Of a stretch of DNA of 64,000 nucleotides, positions 9,521 to 21,672 are shown in pieces. The stretch comes from Triatoma infestans (taxonomy: Eukaryota > Arthropoda > Insecta > Hemiptera > Reduviidae). Every line of letters begins with the position of its first letter. Position 1 is the stretch's first letter. The notes under the pieces were generated by a model. It ran no database searches. It saw only the letters and a list, made by a program, of their open reading frames with translations, and was not told where the DNA came from. The stretch is taken from the NCBI GenBank assembly GCA_011037195.1, contig JAAEAF010009006.1:1-64000 (forward strand). The letters are read 5' to 3'. The position numbers were made by a program, and so were the translations under genes.

Positions 9521-12500
9521 GTGATATTCTCTGCTACTATTGGGTGAGGATGAGAGACACTTTACGTCTCGTCTAAGTTGTCCGTATGTTCACCGATCTG
9601 TAGCCGTCATAGTCTATTCGAGTACACAAAGTAATTTTTAGGAATTCCTAAAATGGAAGGCATTACTCATTCATTATACTTATACGAACTACCCTTTCAA
9701 CGACATCAATAGCTATTTCATTGATATGAACTAAGTATTATTGTGGGATATTCAGTTGATCTGTCTGTTTACATTTTTTTTTTCCATGTTCAAGACAAAG
9801 GACTTCAACCTTTTATCAATTCGCTCAATTGCTCTTTTTGTCTAAAGCAAAAATGTCTACCGGAAAGTATTGCGATGGATTTTTGGGATATTAGCAGGAT
9901 ATAAAAACATTGTTTTTCGATAAAAAAATTTTGTATATTTCTACAAAATACCTATCTCATTTTAAATAATAGTCCATGCTATTATATTTCCTTTGTTTTA
10001 ATTGTTATTATTAGCGAAGGCTTCCTTCTTTTCTAACAATAGACAAGTCATTGTAGAATAATAATAGAGATTATAATAATGTATTGCATATTTTTAAAAG
10101 CTTCTTAGTATTATGAAGTGAGTTTTTTCGTTGAGAATAAGTAGACCTTTGAAACTGGAATATAAAATAATTTAACACGCTAAACTATACCAATTAAAAT
10201 TATTTGCTAAACTGAGATTTTAAACTGCAGGCTAGATTTCAATTAATTTGTTTAATGAATAGGCTTCCCATTTCGGGAGTAATGTTGACAAAAACAAAGA
10301 ATTAAATTCGAACAGAATTATTATGATTGATAATTTAATAGATTTATTCGAGAATTCGCTTATCATCATTAATGTATAAGTATTAATGTTTTCTAATAGT
10401 TCAGAAAGATCAAGTAGTTATCGCAAATCAGCCACACTAGCCAATATATTATCTCAGCTAGGTTGACTAGTCAACCTAGTCATTCCTATTTTACAGGTGA
10501 ATCGTAAAATTATTGGCTTAAACTCGGTAGATTTAATTTTTTTCTTATTTTTTATATATATCAACTTTATATGGTTCTAAAGAATTACCAAATAAATAAA
10601 AAAAATTTGTATTAAAAACACAATAAATAAAGAATTTAGCTATATACTTCAAGTTAGCCAAGACCGGTCCATTATTAATGTTTAAATTCAATACAAATAA
10701 ATGTACACAATTCTCATATAAAAACCAGTCCTACTGGGTAGGCTGTCTGTTGACATCTCTATTTAACTCTTCTACCCTTCTTCTCTTCTTATCTATTTAT
10801 TTATTTTTTTCTTAATGTGACGTCCTTTTTTTCTTTGAATGTGTGTGTATGTGTGTCACTTAAAAGATATAATGATTGTGAAAAGGGTCCAGATCTTTTC
10901 TTGATTACTCATCCATAACTGTTTACACACCAGTTCTTATGTTATACGACGGGGGTTAATCTGAAGGGATTTTATTCCTAAATGGGGGTTTTACTTGTAC
11001 AATGAATCTGATTTATGTAATGGTTGATTTATTTGAACTAACTAGTTTATATTTTACTTAAAAGTGAAAAGCGTACTTTAAGATTCCTTATGTATTTTTC
11101 GCTTCTCTTGAAACCGTTAAGTGTTCCAGAATTGCGACACTGCCGGATTTTATCACAATCGCCGGCAATTCAAAATTGATATTTTGTAATAAAATGTTTG
11201 AATTAAAATGTTGCCAGTCGAAGATTTTACCGTCTTCTTCAAAACATCCTGAAGGGTGAACTATAGCTTGAAATCTACTGAAAATCGCATAATGATGCTG
11301 AAAAAAAAATCAACTTCATCCACGAAAAATCTTTGATGTTTTCGTAAAACCGCGAAGCCAATCACAAGTGGAAATACTGCGGTCATTGATATGCTCATGC
11401 CAATCAAATTCATCAAAAATACAGGATTTTCGGATCCCCTTACTAGGAAACAAATATTTTTTTAGGTTAACAGTATCTCTCTCTCTTTCTCTTCTATGAG
11501 GGATTAGTTGAACTCAGAAACGAAATATCGCAATAAGTTCCAACAGGATATTAATTTAGTGTTCCCTATCGGAGAGGAACTTTCACAACTTGAAAGTGCG
11601 ACTATTGGAAACGAATTTTTCATACATTTACATAATTTCATATACATCATAAACTAAACATCTATAGGCCTAATACTTTTAATTATAAAAAGATTCTTCA
11701 TAACTTTGTTTTTTTTTTTTAGGAGGAATCAGTATAAGCTTCACTTTAAGGTGCCATATTAATGAGCTTTCACGTGAACCAGTTTATATCACATAAAGTT
11801 ACATTAATTGTGTCAGTACAGTCTACAGTCCGTTGTTTTAAAAGAAAAATCTGTTTAATTATTGTGGATATGTCTTAAGAATCCGTAGTGATGGAAATCA
11901 TTAAAGATTTTTACCATGGATAGTTTGGCTTCATTTTGTAGCTTGATAGTTTGCTCAAGTCGTCCGTCCATCTTCTGTGTATCTTGAAAAACTTTGTGAT
12001 AACTTAGACTTGTACAGGACAAAATCAATTTACATTCTCATTAGCCGGAAACGTAGATTTAGTAAATCTAATTTGTGTGTGAGTGTGTGTGTGCATGCAA
12101 TTTTCAGTATTCTCCAAAAATAGTTTACAAACAACAACAAAAAATATAGGCCTATTACTGTAATTTGAATTATTTTTCTGTCAAAATTATAATTTATGTG
12201 AGAAGGTGTGAAAATTAGAGAGAATATATGTTAGAGAAATAAACTAGAAGTATGGGTGAACACTGTATAATGAAAAGAACGCACAAAACTGCAAGGATTT
12301 TACAAGTATATGGAAGTTAGGTAGCGAGGTGTTATATAAAGAGACAGACTGGCTGAGTGATGAGAAGTTAGAGTAGAAGGTTGCTGACTAGGTGTTAACT
12401 GATCGTAAACTGTCCTAAAATGTGCTACTGTCGCTTTGTTTTTATGAAGTGAACTGTCCCTTCCTAGTCTGGCCTTGGTGGAGAATAACTAACTTTTTTT

Positions 12501-13475
12501 ATTCATTTTTATGTTCCTCCGCTCTTCGTATCCTATGAATCTATAATGATTCGTATCCCATTACAAAATTGAGAAATAAAGAGTTATTGGATGGCTGGCT
12601 AGACATTACGCTTTACTCTAAAATTTCATTCGAGTAATAATTTGCGATTCCACGATATATAGAAATATCATTGAGCAAAAACGAAACGTTTATTGGAAAA
12701 TTCCAGGTTTGCAAAAAAAAAAAACTTCGAGTATTACAACAAAAGAAAGTAGAAAACAATTTTTAACTCAGATTATTTTCCAAAGAATGGTTTTGAAAGA
12801 GTTTACATTGAAGTTCTGATAATCAAATTTTCTGTAAAATACGATTTTAACACAAACTGTAGCAATCCGTCCATCCCAGAGCTTTAGTGCATTTTTTAGT
12901 GTTTGTGCTTTTAAGTAATTTATATTTTGAAATTTTAAATATATAATTTTTTATTTTTAATATCCGTTCAATTATTGCAGTTTAATTTAATGTAATTTTT
13001 GGTATATAACATTCCAATGATGTTGTGATAAAAATATTTAATAACATCTGGAAGCACTTAGAATTTTACTAAATTTTAATTTTAACTACTTCTTGCAAAC
13101 ATTTTTTGAAATAACATTAAAAAAAAAGAAAACATTGTTCCACATTTAATTCCAACAAACTTAATACATACCAAGTGGCTGTGTAAACAATTGACTAGAT
13201 TGTTTACATTCCATTGTTATGATCGCGCTGACTATTTACTGGATCATTCAAATATTTATATATTTACACTGTATACATTTAGTAATGTTTACAGTAAATA
13301 AAAATAAATATAACTTATTTTTACTTGCTTGGCTTTTTTTTTATATAATTAGGAAAAAACTATGTAAAATTCCCCCATTCATAAATCTTGTTTTATTTTT
13401 GGATTAGCTTACTTATTAATCACGATGAATATAATTTTTTTTTTCAATTTCTGTTTTGACGGCCGAAGTTTTCTG
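9521..13475. other. Long AT-rich stretch, no gene recognised
   Basis: About 4 kb without a supported gene. A 22-nt perfect palindrome lies at 10,458-10,479. A TG microsatellite is at about 12,074-12,092. A patch at 12,300-12,500 (gttatataaagagacagac, followed by mixed sequence with less A/T) has the look of an LTR promoter region, but no LTR ends could be defined. Confidence 0.45.
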
Positions 13476-13566
13476 TATGAAGTGGTATTTCAGTGAAGAA
13501 CCAGTTGTTCAGCCAAATTTGTTTTATTTTTCACATTATTAGTTACAGATCTTTTTAATAAATTTC

Positions 13567-13602
13567 TTACGTTTCGGCACTAAACGTGCCATCCTCAGAG
13601 GA
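13567..13602 (-). ncRNA. Hammerhead-ribozyme-like motif, core intact (family 2, left arm)
   Basis: Read on the minus strand: CTGAGGA (13,598-13,592), U, GGCAC/GTGCC stem II with a 5-nt loop, GAAA (13,575-13,572), CG, UA, then AGAAATTT. Bases before the core (AATTTCCT) pair with AGAAATTT if one C is bulged. This gives a stem I of about nine pairs. Confidence 0.65.
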
Positions 13603-14476
13603 AATTCATTTTTTATTCTGCAATTTATGTGAAAGTTTTCTATGCATTATTTTGTGGGCTTCGTTATTTATCTTAAGCATTGTCTGCTTTCGTTATCGGA
13701 TAAAATAGTTTGATATTTTATATAGTCAGCCAATTTTTCTTTATTGCTGGTACCGTGAAATATGTTTCTTATTATTATCTTAATTTTTATAAGAATGTAG
13801 TTTGTGTCTTTATTTTTCTTTTTATTTTTCCTTTATCTGGCTTCGTTATATTTTTTATGTTATCGTTATTTGCATTTTGGTTTATTTTACAATGGAAACT
13901 ATTTTTTTTTGTTCTAAACAGCCACATCATATTTATTTAAATATTAGACTCACGTGGTTTTTTCTTTCTTGTTTTTCAGTTTCTTTTTGTATGCTTATTG
14001 TCTGTAAAATTAGGATACAAAATGAGTTGCCTTACTTATTTATTGCCTGACTCTGCCACTAAACAGCCAAATAAGTAAGGCAACTCATTTTGTATCCTAA
14101 TTTTACAGACAATAAGCATACAAAAAGAAACTGAAAAACAAGAAAGAAAAAAACCACGTGAGTCTAATATTTAAATAAATATGATGTGGCTGTTTAGAAC
14201 ATAAAAAAATAGTTTCCATTGTAAAATAAACCAAAATGCAAATAACGATAACATAAAAAATATAACGAAGCCAGATAAAGGAAAAATAAAAAGAAAAATT
14301 AAGATAATAATAAGAAACATATTTCACGGTACCAGCAATAAAGAAAAATTGGCTGACTATATAAAATATCAAACTATTTTATCCGAAACCGAAAGCAGAC
14401 AATGCTTAAGATAAATAACGAAGCCCACAAAATAATGCATAGAAAACTTTCACATAAATTGCAGAGTAAAAAAATG

Positions 14477-14523
14477 AATTTCCTCTGAGGATGGCACGTT
14501 TAGTGCCGAAACGTAAGAAATTT
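14477..14523 (+). ncRNA. Hammerhead-ribozyme-like motif, core intact (family 2, right arm)
   Basis: AATTTCCT precedes CTGAGGA (14,485-14,491), U, GGCAC GTTTA GTGCC, GAAA (14,508-14,511), CG, UA and AGAAATTT. Predicted cleavage is after 14,515. It is identical to the left-arm motif over the core and stems. Stem III is a single C-G step, so a dimeric or partner-assisted fold would be expected. Confidence 0.65.
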
Positions 14524-14854
14524 ATTAAAAAGATCTGTAACTAATAATGTGAAAAATAAAACAAATTTGGCTGAACAACTGGTTCTTCACTGAAATACCA
14601 CTTCATAATTTTTTTTTTTTTTTAAATTAATAATCCGTTTTTGGATTATTTTTGGTTAAAAGAAAAAAAAAATAAAATATTGCCAATCCATCACAACGAA
14701 TCCCAACTTTTCGGATTGAGGAGTGTCATCTAATGATTTCCGCTGAGAAGGGCTACGAGAAAAGTTACTAACTTAGAAACTACTACACTCGATATCCTCA
14801 ACGACACAACCAAATTAAACATTCAACACTTCCATTTGTTATTAAAAAAAAAAA

Positions 14855-15545
14855 AATCTGGTGTGAAACACTCACACAACTTTCTCTTACTCCAGTTCTC
14901 AAAATTATAATTCACAAAAATTTTATATTTAGTGTACGAAATTTAATGAAATTCGCCGAAAACTGGAAAAAAAAAAAAAACTGTTCAGTAAAAGCGCACT
15001 TCCAGTTTACTAATTTTCTTGAAACTCGGGAATTTTGGCCATCTACTTAGTTTTAATTAATTTTGTTTGGATGATAGAATTGCATAATCTACTATGATAG
15101 CACTTTAGAGTAAAACATAACCTCATACCCCCCCATAAAAGTGCCCTTAAATGAATTTTCTCAGAGAAATGTTTTAAATAAAAATTGTAGATCTTTGTAT
15201 ATGTAGTTTATATATGACGTTTCAAGAAAATCGTCGGAGCTATTTTTGAGAAAATCGCGAAAAAGTGAAAAAAAAATCATTTAGTAAAGTGATAATGTAA
15301 ACGCACTTCCGGTTATCCAATTTTTTTTTCAAACTGTGAATTTCAACAACATATTTAATTTGTATTAACATTATTTAGATGACAGATTTATCTAATAAAC
15401 TGAATTAGCATTTTAGAGGAAGCCGTAACCCCACCCCTCCCAAAAAAAGTACCCTTAAATGAATTTTTCCGGAGTCATGTTACAAATAAAAGTTGTAGCT
15501 CATTGTATGTGTAGTTTATATAAGTGGTTTTAATAAACCTACTTT
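14855..15545 (+). repeat. Family T repeat, two tandem units
   Basis: Begins after an A run with atctggtgtgaaacactcac and contains two units about 308 bp apart. Each starts at cacttcc(a/g)gtt and includes atgatagaattg, a CCCC-rich patch, gtgcccttaaatgaatttt and gtatatgtagtttatat. Other copies are at 21.3, 36.3 and 41.0 kb on the plus strand. There is no coding potential. The mobility class is unknown. Confidence 0.85.
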
Positions 15546-17890
15546 GGCTTGTCAAAGTTGAAGGTTATTTACCCATACATTTCATTGGGCTTGGGAGAGG
15601 GAATAATGTTTAGTTGCTGTGCACTTGGAAGCGCAATGGTTGTGGCTCGGTAAGGCTGGTAAAGAATTTGTGAATCCCACGCTTGGTGACGAAATTTCTC
15701 AGTATGGGCTGGCTTGATTTATGCGTTAATTGTACCGATTTTCTTAAGATTAGGAAAACACTGTCGTTGTATCTTGTTAAAAATGTTATCCAAAAAAATT
15801 ACATATTACCTCTCGGATAAAATACCCCTCCACCCCACCCCCGAAGTGTGGGGTCCAAGAAGCCGCCTCCACAGCCTGTACGAAATCCATCATTGATTAA
15901 ATAACTTATTATTATAATATCTTCCAAAGATAATAAATAATGCGATTATTTCACAGATCCCTACAAAACATATTGTCATTTTGTTCGTCCATTTCGTATT
16001 AAATAAAAATTATCTTTGTAGTCATTTCCGGGCATGATTTATATATATTATCTTTGAAAATCGCTGGTCCTTTTATTTATTATTATTTTTTTATTTTTCT
16101 CACCCTATCTAATTCTTTAGCTAAATCTGTCCCGTAGTCATCCCCCCTCTCCTTTTAACTAGTAGCAAGCAGTTACTAATAGTGAAAAGACCTTCTGGTT
16201 CTTTCATTCAGCGCCGCTGTACACTGACACATGCACCTAACAAAACATCCGCCAACTTATACAATACCACCAATTTGTGTTATAACTTATCGATTACCAA
16301 TCATATACTATTTTTTTTTCTATGAGAGTGAGGGGAATTTCTGTCTAGGGTCTGATATATATCTATGCCTGTTGTATGATAGTTTGTGTCTGTGTATGAT
16401 TGGTAAAAATTAGGGAACAGTAGGGGCAATCCTAGTAGAACTTTTTTTGTAGATAGAGGCTGTATTCGTAGACACCCTATATACCTCTCTTAGTGTACAT
16501 TACATATTTGTTAGCCATTAAACATATGTTAACTAGGAATTTTATCTACCGGATGACCTGTTCTACCGTTGTTCATTTTTCAAATCTAATTCGCTGGATA
16601 TTTATGTAAGTAAATAATTGCTTTATATAATAGATACATTCATGAGCTTTATATTCAAATGATTTAATAAAAATAAATTAATTCTGTTGTAGAAGTTGCC
16701 CTTTTTATCCAGTTCATTAGATTACAAATATTCATCAATCTATCATTAAAAGGTTGAATGGTATATCATTCATAAATAAATTCATCGTGTTTCTAGCTCC
16801 TTTCTTCTGCCTTTTTTTTCGTCCTCTAGTTTCACCCATATTTTTAATCTTTATTGTTTTTGTGGCAGTTTTATTAGTGTAATTAATAACTAAAATGCCA
16901 TGACTATTTTAATATTTCGGTTTTTCCAGATTTATAAATTTTTAGTGACTTAAAATCATTGTCAAATCTTTAGTAAATAATTTTTAAACCAAAAGTTCTT
17001 TTGAATATCTTTCTTTTCCTTAATTATAATTTTTAAGATTTATAATATTCAGAAATTTCAGGGTTTTATTTAATGTTCAGTTTGTATACTTTATTTTGTT
17101 GTTGATGGTGAAAATAACTTTTGATGTTTTGGGTGAAATTTATTTATAGAAATGTCCAACATCTTGGTACTTTACATCTCTCGAAAGTCAGGCTATATCA
17201 ACTCTCACATTTTAAAAAAAATCGATTAGTAAATAAATATTAGTCAATAATTATTTTAAAAACAGCAAACACTAATAATTAATAATTACATATCACAGAT
17301 TATCGGACAATTTAAAAACAATTTTATATTACAACTAATTTAAGAAATTAGATAATTCCGTTAAAATTTGATAAAACCCTTACAATAGGTATATAAATAA
17401 AGCAATAATGAATACTAAGCAGTAATTAATGAAAAAGAAATATTGGAAAATAAAATAGAATATCCTACTATCGCATAACAAAAAATCTAAATAAAACAAA
17501 TAATTTAAAGAATTAACAATAATTGTTTACCGCTAAAATCTGTCAATATCTTAAAACTAAAATAGCATATTTTCATCTATATCGTATACAAATCATTTAT
17601 ATAATAGTTAATAATTTAATGTCATTAAAAAATTATTAAAGTTTATCTAGATTCGATGGGTTTTCGTCTGACGTTTCTTTTAGATTTGTGAAAAATTAAA
17701 TTTTACTCGACTGGATTCATATTTTGTACATTCTAAGAGTATATGTTTGTAGTACGGCAGTATTGAGATACAATAACTTTTGTTTTCTTAATCCTTAATT
17801 ATATTAGACTTGTTTTAAAAAAATGAAATAATCTTTTCATATTTTAAAATTACAGTTGTGGATTTACAAATTTTCTTTAATACTTTTTCG
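15546..17890. other. AT-rich DNA, no gene recognised
   Basis: Includes a short C-rich patch near 15,825-15,870 and otherwise A/T-rich unique-looking sequence. A 60-residue open frame at 15,714-15,896 has no recognisable features. Confidence 0.45.
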
Positions 17891-18290
17891 TACTCCTTAG
17901 TAAGAGGAAGTTTTACGATCGTGTGAAATTTACAAAATTAAGTATTCACCGGAAATAAAGTTTTGAGGTCCCTTGAGTACAAAAAAAGTGATTTTTTAGA
18001 AAATTGCGTGTATGTGTGTTTGTATAACAGTACTGTTCAAAAATGTACTTAGTTCCAATTAGATTTGCGGTTTAGGTTTCAATATTGGGTCCGATAGGAA
18101 GTTACCTGTCAAAAGTCCCTTAACCGGAAATACCATTTGTCTAACTGAATATTTCCGTTCTGGCGAATTTCTCGAAAGCAGTTCCAACGATTTTTCTTTA
18201 AACATCGTTGTTTTGATTCTTAAGGATATGTAGTTCTATCACTTTAGTTTCAAATATTTTTGAGGGAAAATTAATTTTTGATGGATTTTG
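17891..18290 (-). repeat. Family T repeat, minus orientation, degraded
   Basis: Starts with cttagtaagaggaagt and carries caccggaaat and gttttgaggtccc, then a weak TG stretch, ttaccggaaat-type blocks and ttccaacgattttt. This is the same order as the clearer copy at 23.7-24.5 kb. Confidence 0.65.
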
Positions 18291-19556
18291 AGAAAGGCTC
18301 AGATGGATTAAATTCAACTGGGTACTCCAGTTATATATTGTGGTTAAGTTAAAAGAATTCCACTTAAAATTTAATATTTGAAAAATATCAGTTTTGATGG
18401 AAAGTTCGAAATTACTTAACTGTTTTTGTTTAAGATTTCTGTCGATTGTTTTCGATAACGATAACAGTGTCAGTGTTGACCTGACATTATGTTTAAAATT
18501 TTTATCCGAATCAGTTTTGGGGGGGCGGGGGACTGAGGAAACCGGGACTATCATGCTTCCAAAGCAAACTGGAGGCCATGATGACTTTGTATCCGGCCCG
18601 AGACGCTGATGATTTCTTTTCTAAAAAAAAAACCATTGTTTCTAACATCTTGTGGGAAAAACAGGAGAAAGTTCTATCTTCTATAAAAAACATCATTTTT
18701 ATCAGTAAATTAAATTAATTTTATACATTTTAATAATTTTCTTAAAATGTTAAATTCAACTTATATTTTCTAAACTTGTTATATTTTTGTAAAAATAAAA
18801 ATGATTAAAAATGTAAAATTTAAACGTTGGTATAACTGTGTATATTATTTCTTAAAAGTCCGGCTATGATATGTCAGTCCTTTTCTATTTTCAGTTAATG
18901 TTTTCGGTTTATAAAATAATATTGAATATGGCCCGTGTCAGATGTACTCGTATATCTATCTAATTTACTGGCCCCTGGCTGAGTTTGTGTTTAAGAACTC
19001 TCAGCTGATTAATCAGCTGTTTAATATGAAAAACATCTCAATATTTATTAAAATTTCAAAAGTTTTTAGACAGTTTGTCATTTAGAATTGCTGAAAGAGA
19101 GTGTCGTGTGAGTGTTTCACAGCTGATTCTTATATTTAGTAAAATTATTCAAAGAACATGTGTTTGCAGATGTAATTAAAATATCTAGAGAATTTTCTTT
19201 TCTTTCAGAGAAATATGTCTTAATTGAACTTGATTTCAAAGTAATTTCTATTTATGAATTGAGGAATTTTTGTTCGACCTTTCTATTTGTATTATTTTTT
19301 CATAAATTGTTGAAGTTTTGGGTCAGGAAGTAATTAAAAATACAATTTAGTTTTCGCTAAACATTTCGGGAAAGCTTCCCATCTTCTGTAGGGCACATAC
19401 ATTGTAAAAATATAGACTTTTTAATTGTCGAAAGTGGAAATAAAAATTATCTTACTTGCTGTATGTATGGAGTTTTACTAATACCTATTTTCTATATAAT
19501 TCGAAATTTTAGTTATTTTTTGCAATAGAAACTAATAAATCGTGTAAATCGGACAC
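18291..19556. other. AT-rich DNA, no gene recognised
   Basis: A G-rich patch (ttttgggggggcggggg) sits at about 18,516-18,532. A gtgtgagtgtttcacagctg block near 19,107-19,126 resembles the end of family T. Nothing else is supported. Confidence 0.45.
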
Positions 19557-19800
19557 TGGTTGGTTCCGCAGAGCTGGAAAGCATTAGAGATACATTCCAT
19601 GATAGCCTGCTTCCTTTTTGTGGTCAGCGACCGGTTTCAGGATGTTTATGTCAAAACAGTGTGATAACATAGACTTGCCTAGAGCAAATTTAGTTGATAA
19701 CACTTGTTTTCACAAAAACATCCTGATGATGGGCGAACGCCTGAAACCCGGCGATGACCACACACAAAAAAACGCTGGCTATCACGGAAAATATCACTGA
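19557..19800. repeat. Compact hammerhead foldback element, family 1
   Basis: Inverted arms: ggttccgcagagctggaaag ... gatagcctgctt on the left, and ggctatcacggaaaatatc on the right. The arms meet around 19,670-19,700. The left arm has lost 18 nt spanning most of the catalytic core and stem II (only CCTGA joined to AACCGG remains at 19,630-19,644). The right arm retains a mutated motif. This is the shortest two-armed member in the window and approximates the minimal element. Confidence 0.75.
19719..19756 (+). ncRNA. Hammerhead-ribozyme-like motif, mutated at stem III
   Basis: CATC, CTGATGA (19,723-19,729), U, GGGC GAAC GCCT and GAAA (19,743-19,746) are present. They are followed by CCCGGC instead of CCGGUC, so the U of the cleavage triplet is lost. 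GATG still pairs with CATC. Probably inactive. Confidence 0.55.
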
Positions 19801-20439
19801 AAATCAAGACATTTATTTCTTGGAAATCTAGAGGTTTGAAGAAAAATTCTCCAGTCTTCAATCGAAGGCAGAGACTGGCTTTGAACTAATAATCAAAAAA
19901 TTGCTGAACTGAACCTAGTGAGAATATGCAATCGTCTGTGAATGATTCGTTTTTTTTTTTAATTTAATAATAACGTCAATTGGGTTTTGGATTCTAGTTT
20001 TCCAGAATATGCTGGTCCAGAGTTTTTCTCTATTGTACTTGTGATATGTTTGTGCTTTATCAGGTTTCCTGAACAGGTTATTGTTAAATTACAATATTTT
20101 ATATGTAAACATCGCTTGCTAAACAAATTTGTCTTTCTATTAGTTTTTAGAAACTATAAGTAGTTAAGAAGGAAGTGTAATGTGATAACAAGAAGGAGTG
20201 ATAACAAGAAGAAAATATATAATTTTTAATTATCAAAATTATGTTAAAATATACATATATCTATTTTCTTAAATTTGTAATTCATAATCCGAATAACACA
20301 TCTCTAAAAATCTCTAACTTCCAACTATTCATCGCATCACAACACCTCACCAAGACATCTGAACCCCATTACAGAAGCTAATGCTCAGGAGTTAATTCCA
20401 ATCATTATTTTTCTTTACTAAACCATGACTATTCAGCCA
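19801..20439. other. AT-rich DNA, no gene recognised
   Basis: No repeat partner or domain detected. Confidence 0.5.
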
Positions 20440-20457
20440 TTCTGCGTCGCGCGGCCC

Positions 20458-20585
20458 AATATAAAAGAAGTCAGGCTGCGATGGCGTTTGATGTTGTTCG
20501 TTTAGTTGGATATCCAGGGGCGCATGAGAAAAATCTCGGACGCGAACAACTTCACCTCCCACCATCAATCATGAATTTATATTAA
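20458..20585 (+). promoter_or_regulatory. TATA-like box followed by a 34-codon open frame (tentative)
   Basis: tataaaag at 20,460 lies in a locally GC-rich patch. An ATG at 20,481 opens a frame of 34 codons that ends at 20,585. The spacing is too short for a normal TATA-to-start-codon layout with an initiator, and the peptide has no recognised domain. Recorded because composition differs from the surroundings; it may be chance or a relic of an element promoter. Confidence 0.2.
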
Positions 20586-20650
20586 CAAGCTAAGGATACA
20601 TTGTTTCCTTCAAGCTTATTAATCAATCCCACTTTCATACACACACGTAT

Positions 20651-20868
20651 CTTAGTGGTAGCGCGTTGGACTAGCAACACAGAGGTCCCGGGTTCGAGTC
20701 CAATAATGCTCCTACTAAAATTTTCTCTTCTTACTAGCCACTACAGCTCAGTTCTCTGTTACGGAGTCTGTAACGAATGAATTCTGTCCGAAGACTGGCA
20801 GTGCACTAAGAAGGCTCCGGACGCCAATGTCCCTAAATGCTGACACGCCTTAAATTAAAAAAAAAACT
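20651..20868 (+). mobile_element. tRNA-derived SINE, 5' end truncated
   Basis: Starts inside the A box (cttagtggtagcgcg). It retains ctagcaa, the loop sequence expected of an Ala(AGC)-like tRNA, the B box ggttcgagtcc (20,691-20,701), the body and the tail with tgacacgccttaaatt plus an A run. Confidence 0.85.
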
Positions 20869-21284
20869 AAAATAAAATAAAATAATTATTTATTAAAAAA
20901 AATATTTTAAAAGCGATAAAAAATATAAAATTGCAGAAAACATGAATAAAAACATTTTATTACAGTTTTTTTAAGATAAATGATCCTCATTAGAGGAACG
21001 CTTGTATAATACTGTAATACTATTGTAATACAGCTAATAAAGAAATAATACAATGTAACATATTAATTATATACAGTTATAATGTGCATACTGAGTGGTT
21101 GTAAAGTGGCGTGACTTATATGCTCTAAGTATTCTTTGTTCACCACAATATATAGCGTGCACTGTTATGGCGCTTCGCTACCTTACCAAAACTCCATCCC
21201 TTGGTTGCTACCAAACATTTCTATTTATTAATGAATAATTAAAAACTTTTATGTTATTATCATTTCTGGTTTCTAGTTTTAATG

Positions 21285-21672
21285 AAAAAAAAAAAAATCT
21301 GGTGTGAAACACACACAAATTTCTCTTACAATTGTAATTGTCAAATTTTATAGTTTGTGACCAAATTTAAAATTCCTCGAAAACTGAAAAAAACTGTTCA
21401 GTAAAAGCGCACTTCCGGTTTACTAATTTTCTTGAAACTTGGAATTTTTACAATCTATTTATTTCTAATTAATTTTGTTTGGATGGTAGAATTGTATAAT
21501 CAATTATGAATTGTATAATTGTATAGAATTCACTTTAGAGAAAATCATAGAGAAAATCATAGAATCACTTTAGAGAAAAACATAACCCCACCCCACCCTT
21601 AAAAGTCACTTGCCTTAAATGAATTTTCCCAGAGAAATTTTTAAAATAAAAATTGTAGCTCTTTGTACTACA
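21285..21672 (+). repeat. Family T repeat, one unit
   Basis: Starts after an A run with atctggtgtgaaacacaca and ends abruptly at ttgtagctctttgta. An internal short tandem duplication (agaatcactttagagaaaa-like) is present at 21,528-21,575. Confidence 0.8.

Larger units (their letters stand above)
13476..14607. repeat. Near-perfect 1.1-kb foldback element with a hammerhead-like motif in each arm
   Basis: The left arm (13,476-14,041) and right arm (14,069-14,607) are inverted copies separated by a 27-nt spacer. By eye they differ by a handful of substitutions and one 29-nt block (about 13,790-13,818). That block is present only in the left arm and bounded by attttt repeats, consistent with slippage loss from the right arm. 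Each arm has the motif about 92 nt from its outer end. Open frames in the arms simply mirror each other and are not called as genes. The similarity of the arms implies a young or gene-converted structure. Confidence 0.9.

Noticed and set aside
12285..12600. Solo LTR
   Set aside because: A TATA-like stretch and mixed composition exist, but no terminal TG/CA pair or duplication could be fixed.
13710..14372. Mirror-image open frames in the palindrome as membrane-protein genes
   Set aside because: They are hydrophobic only because T-rich DNA encodes Phe, Leu and Ile, and each is the inverted copy of the other arm.
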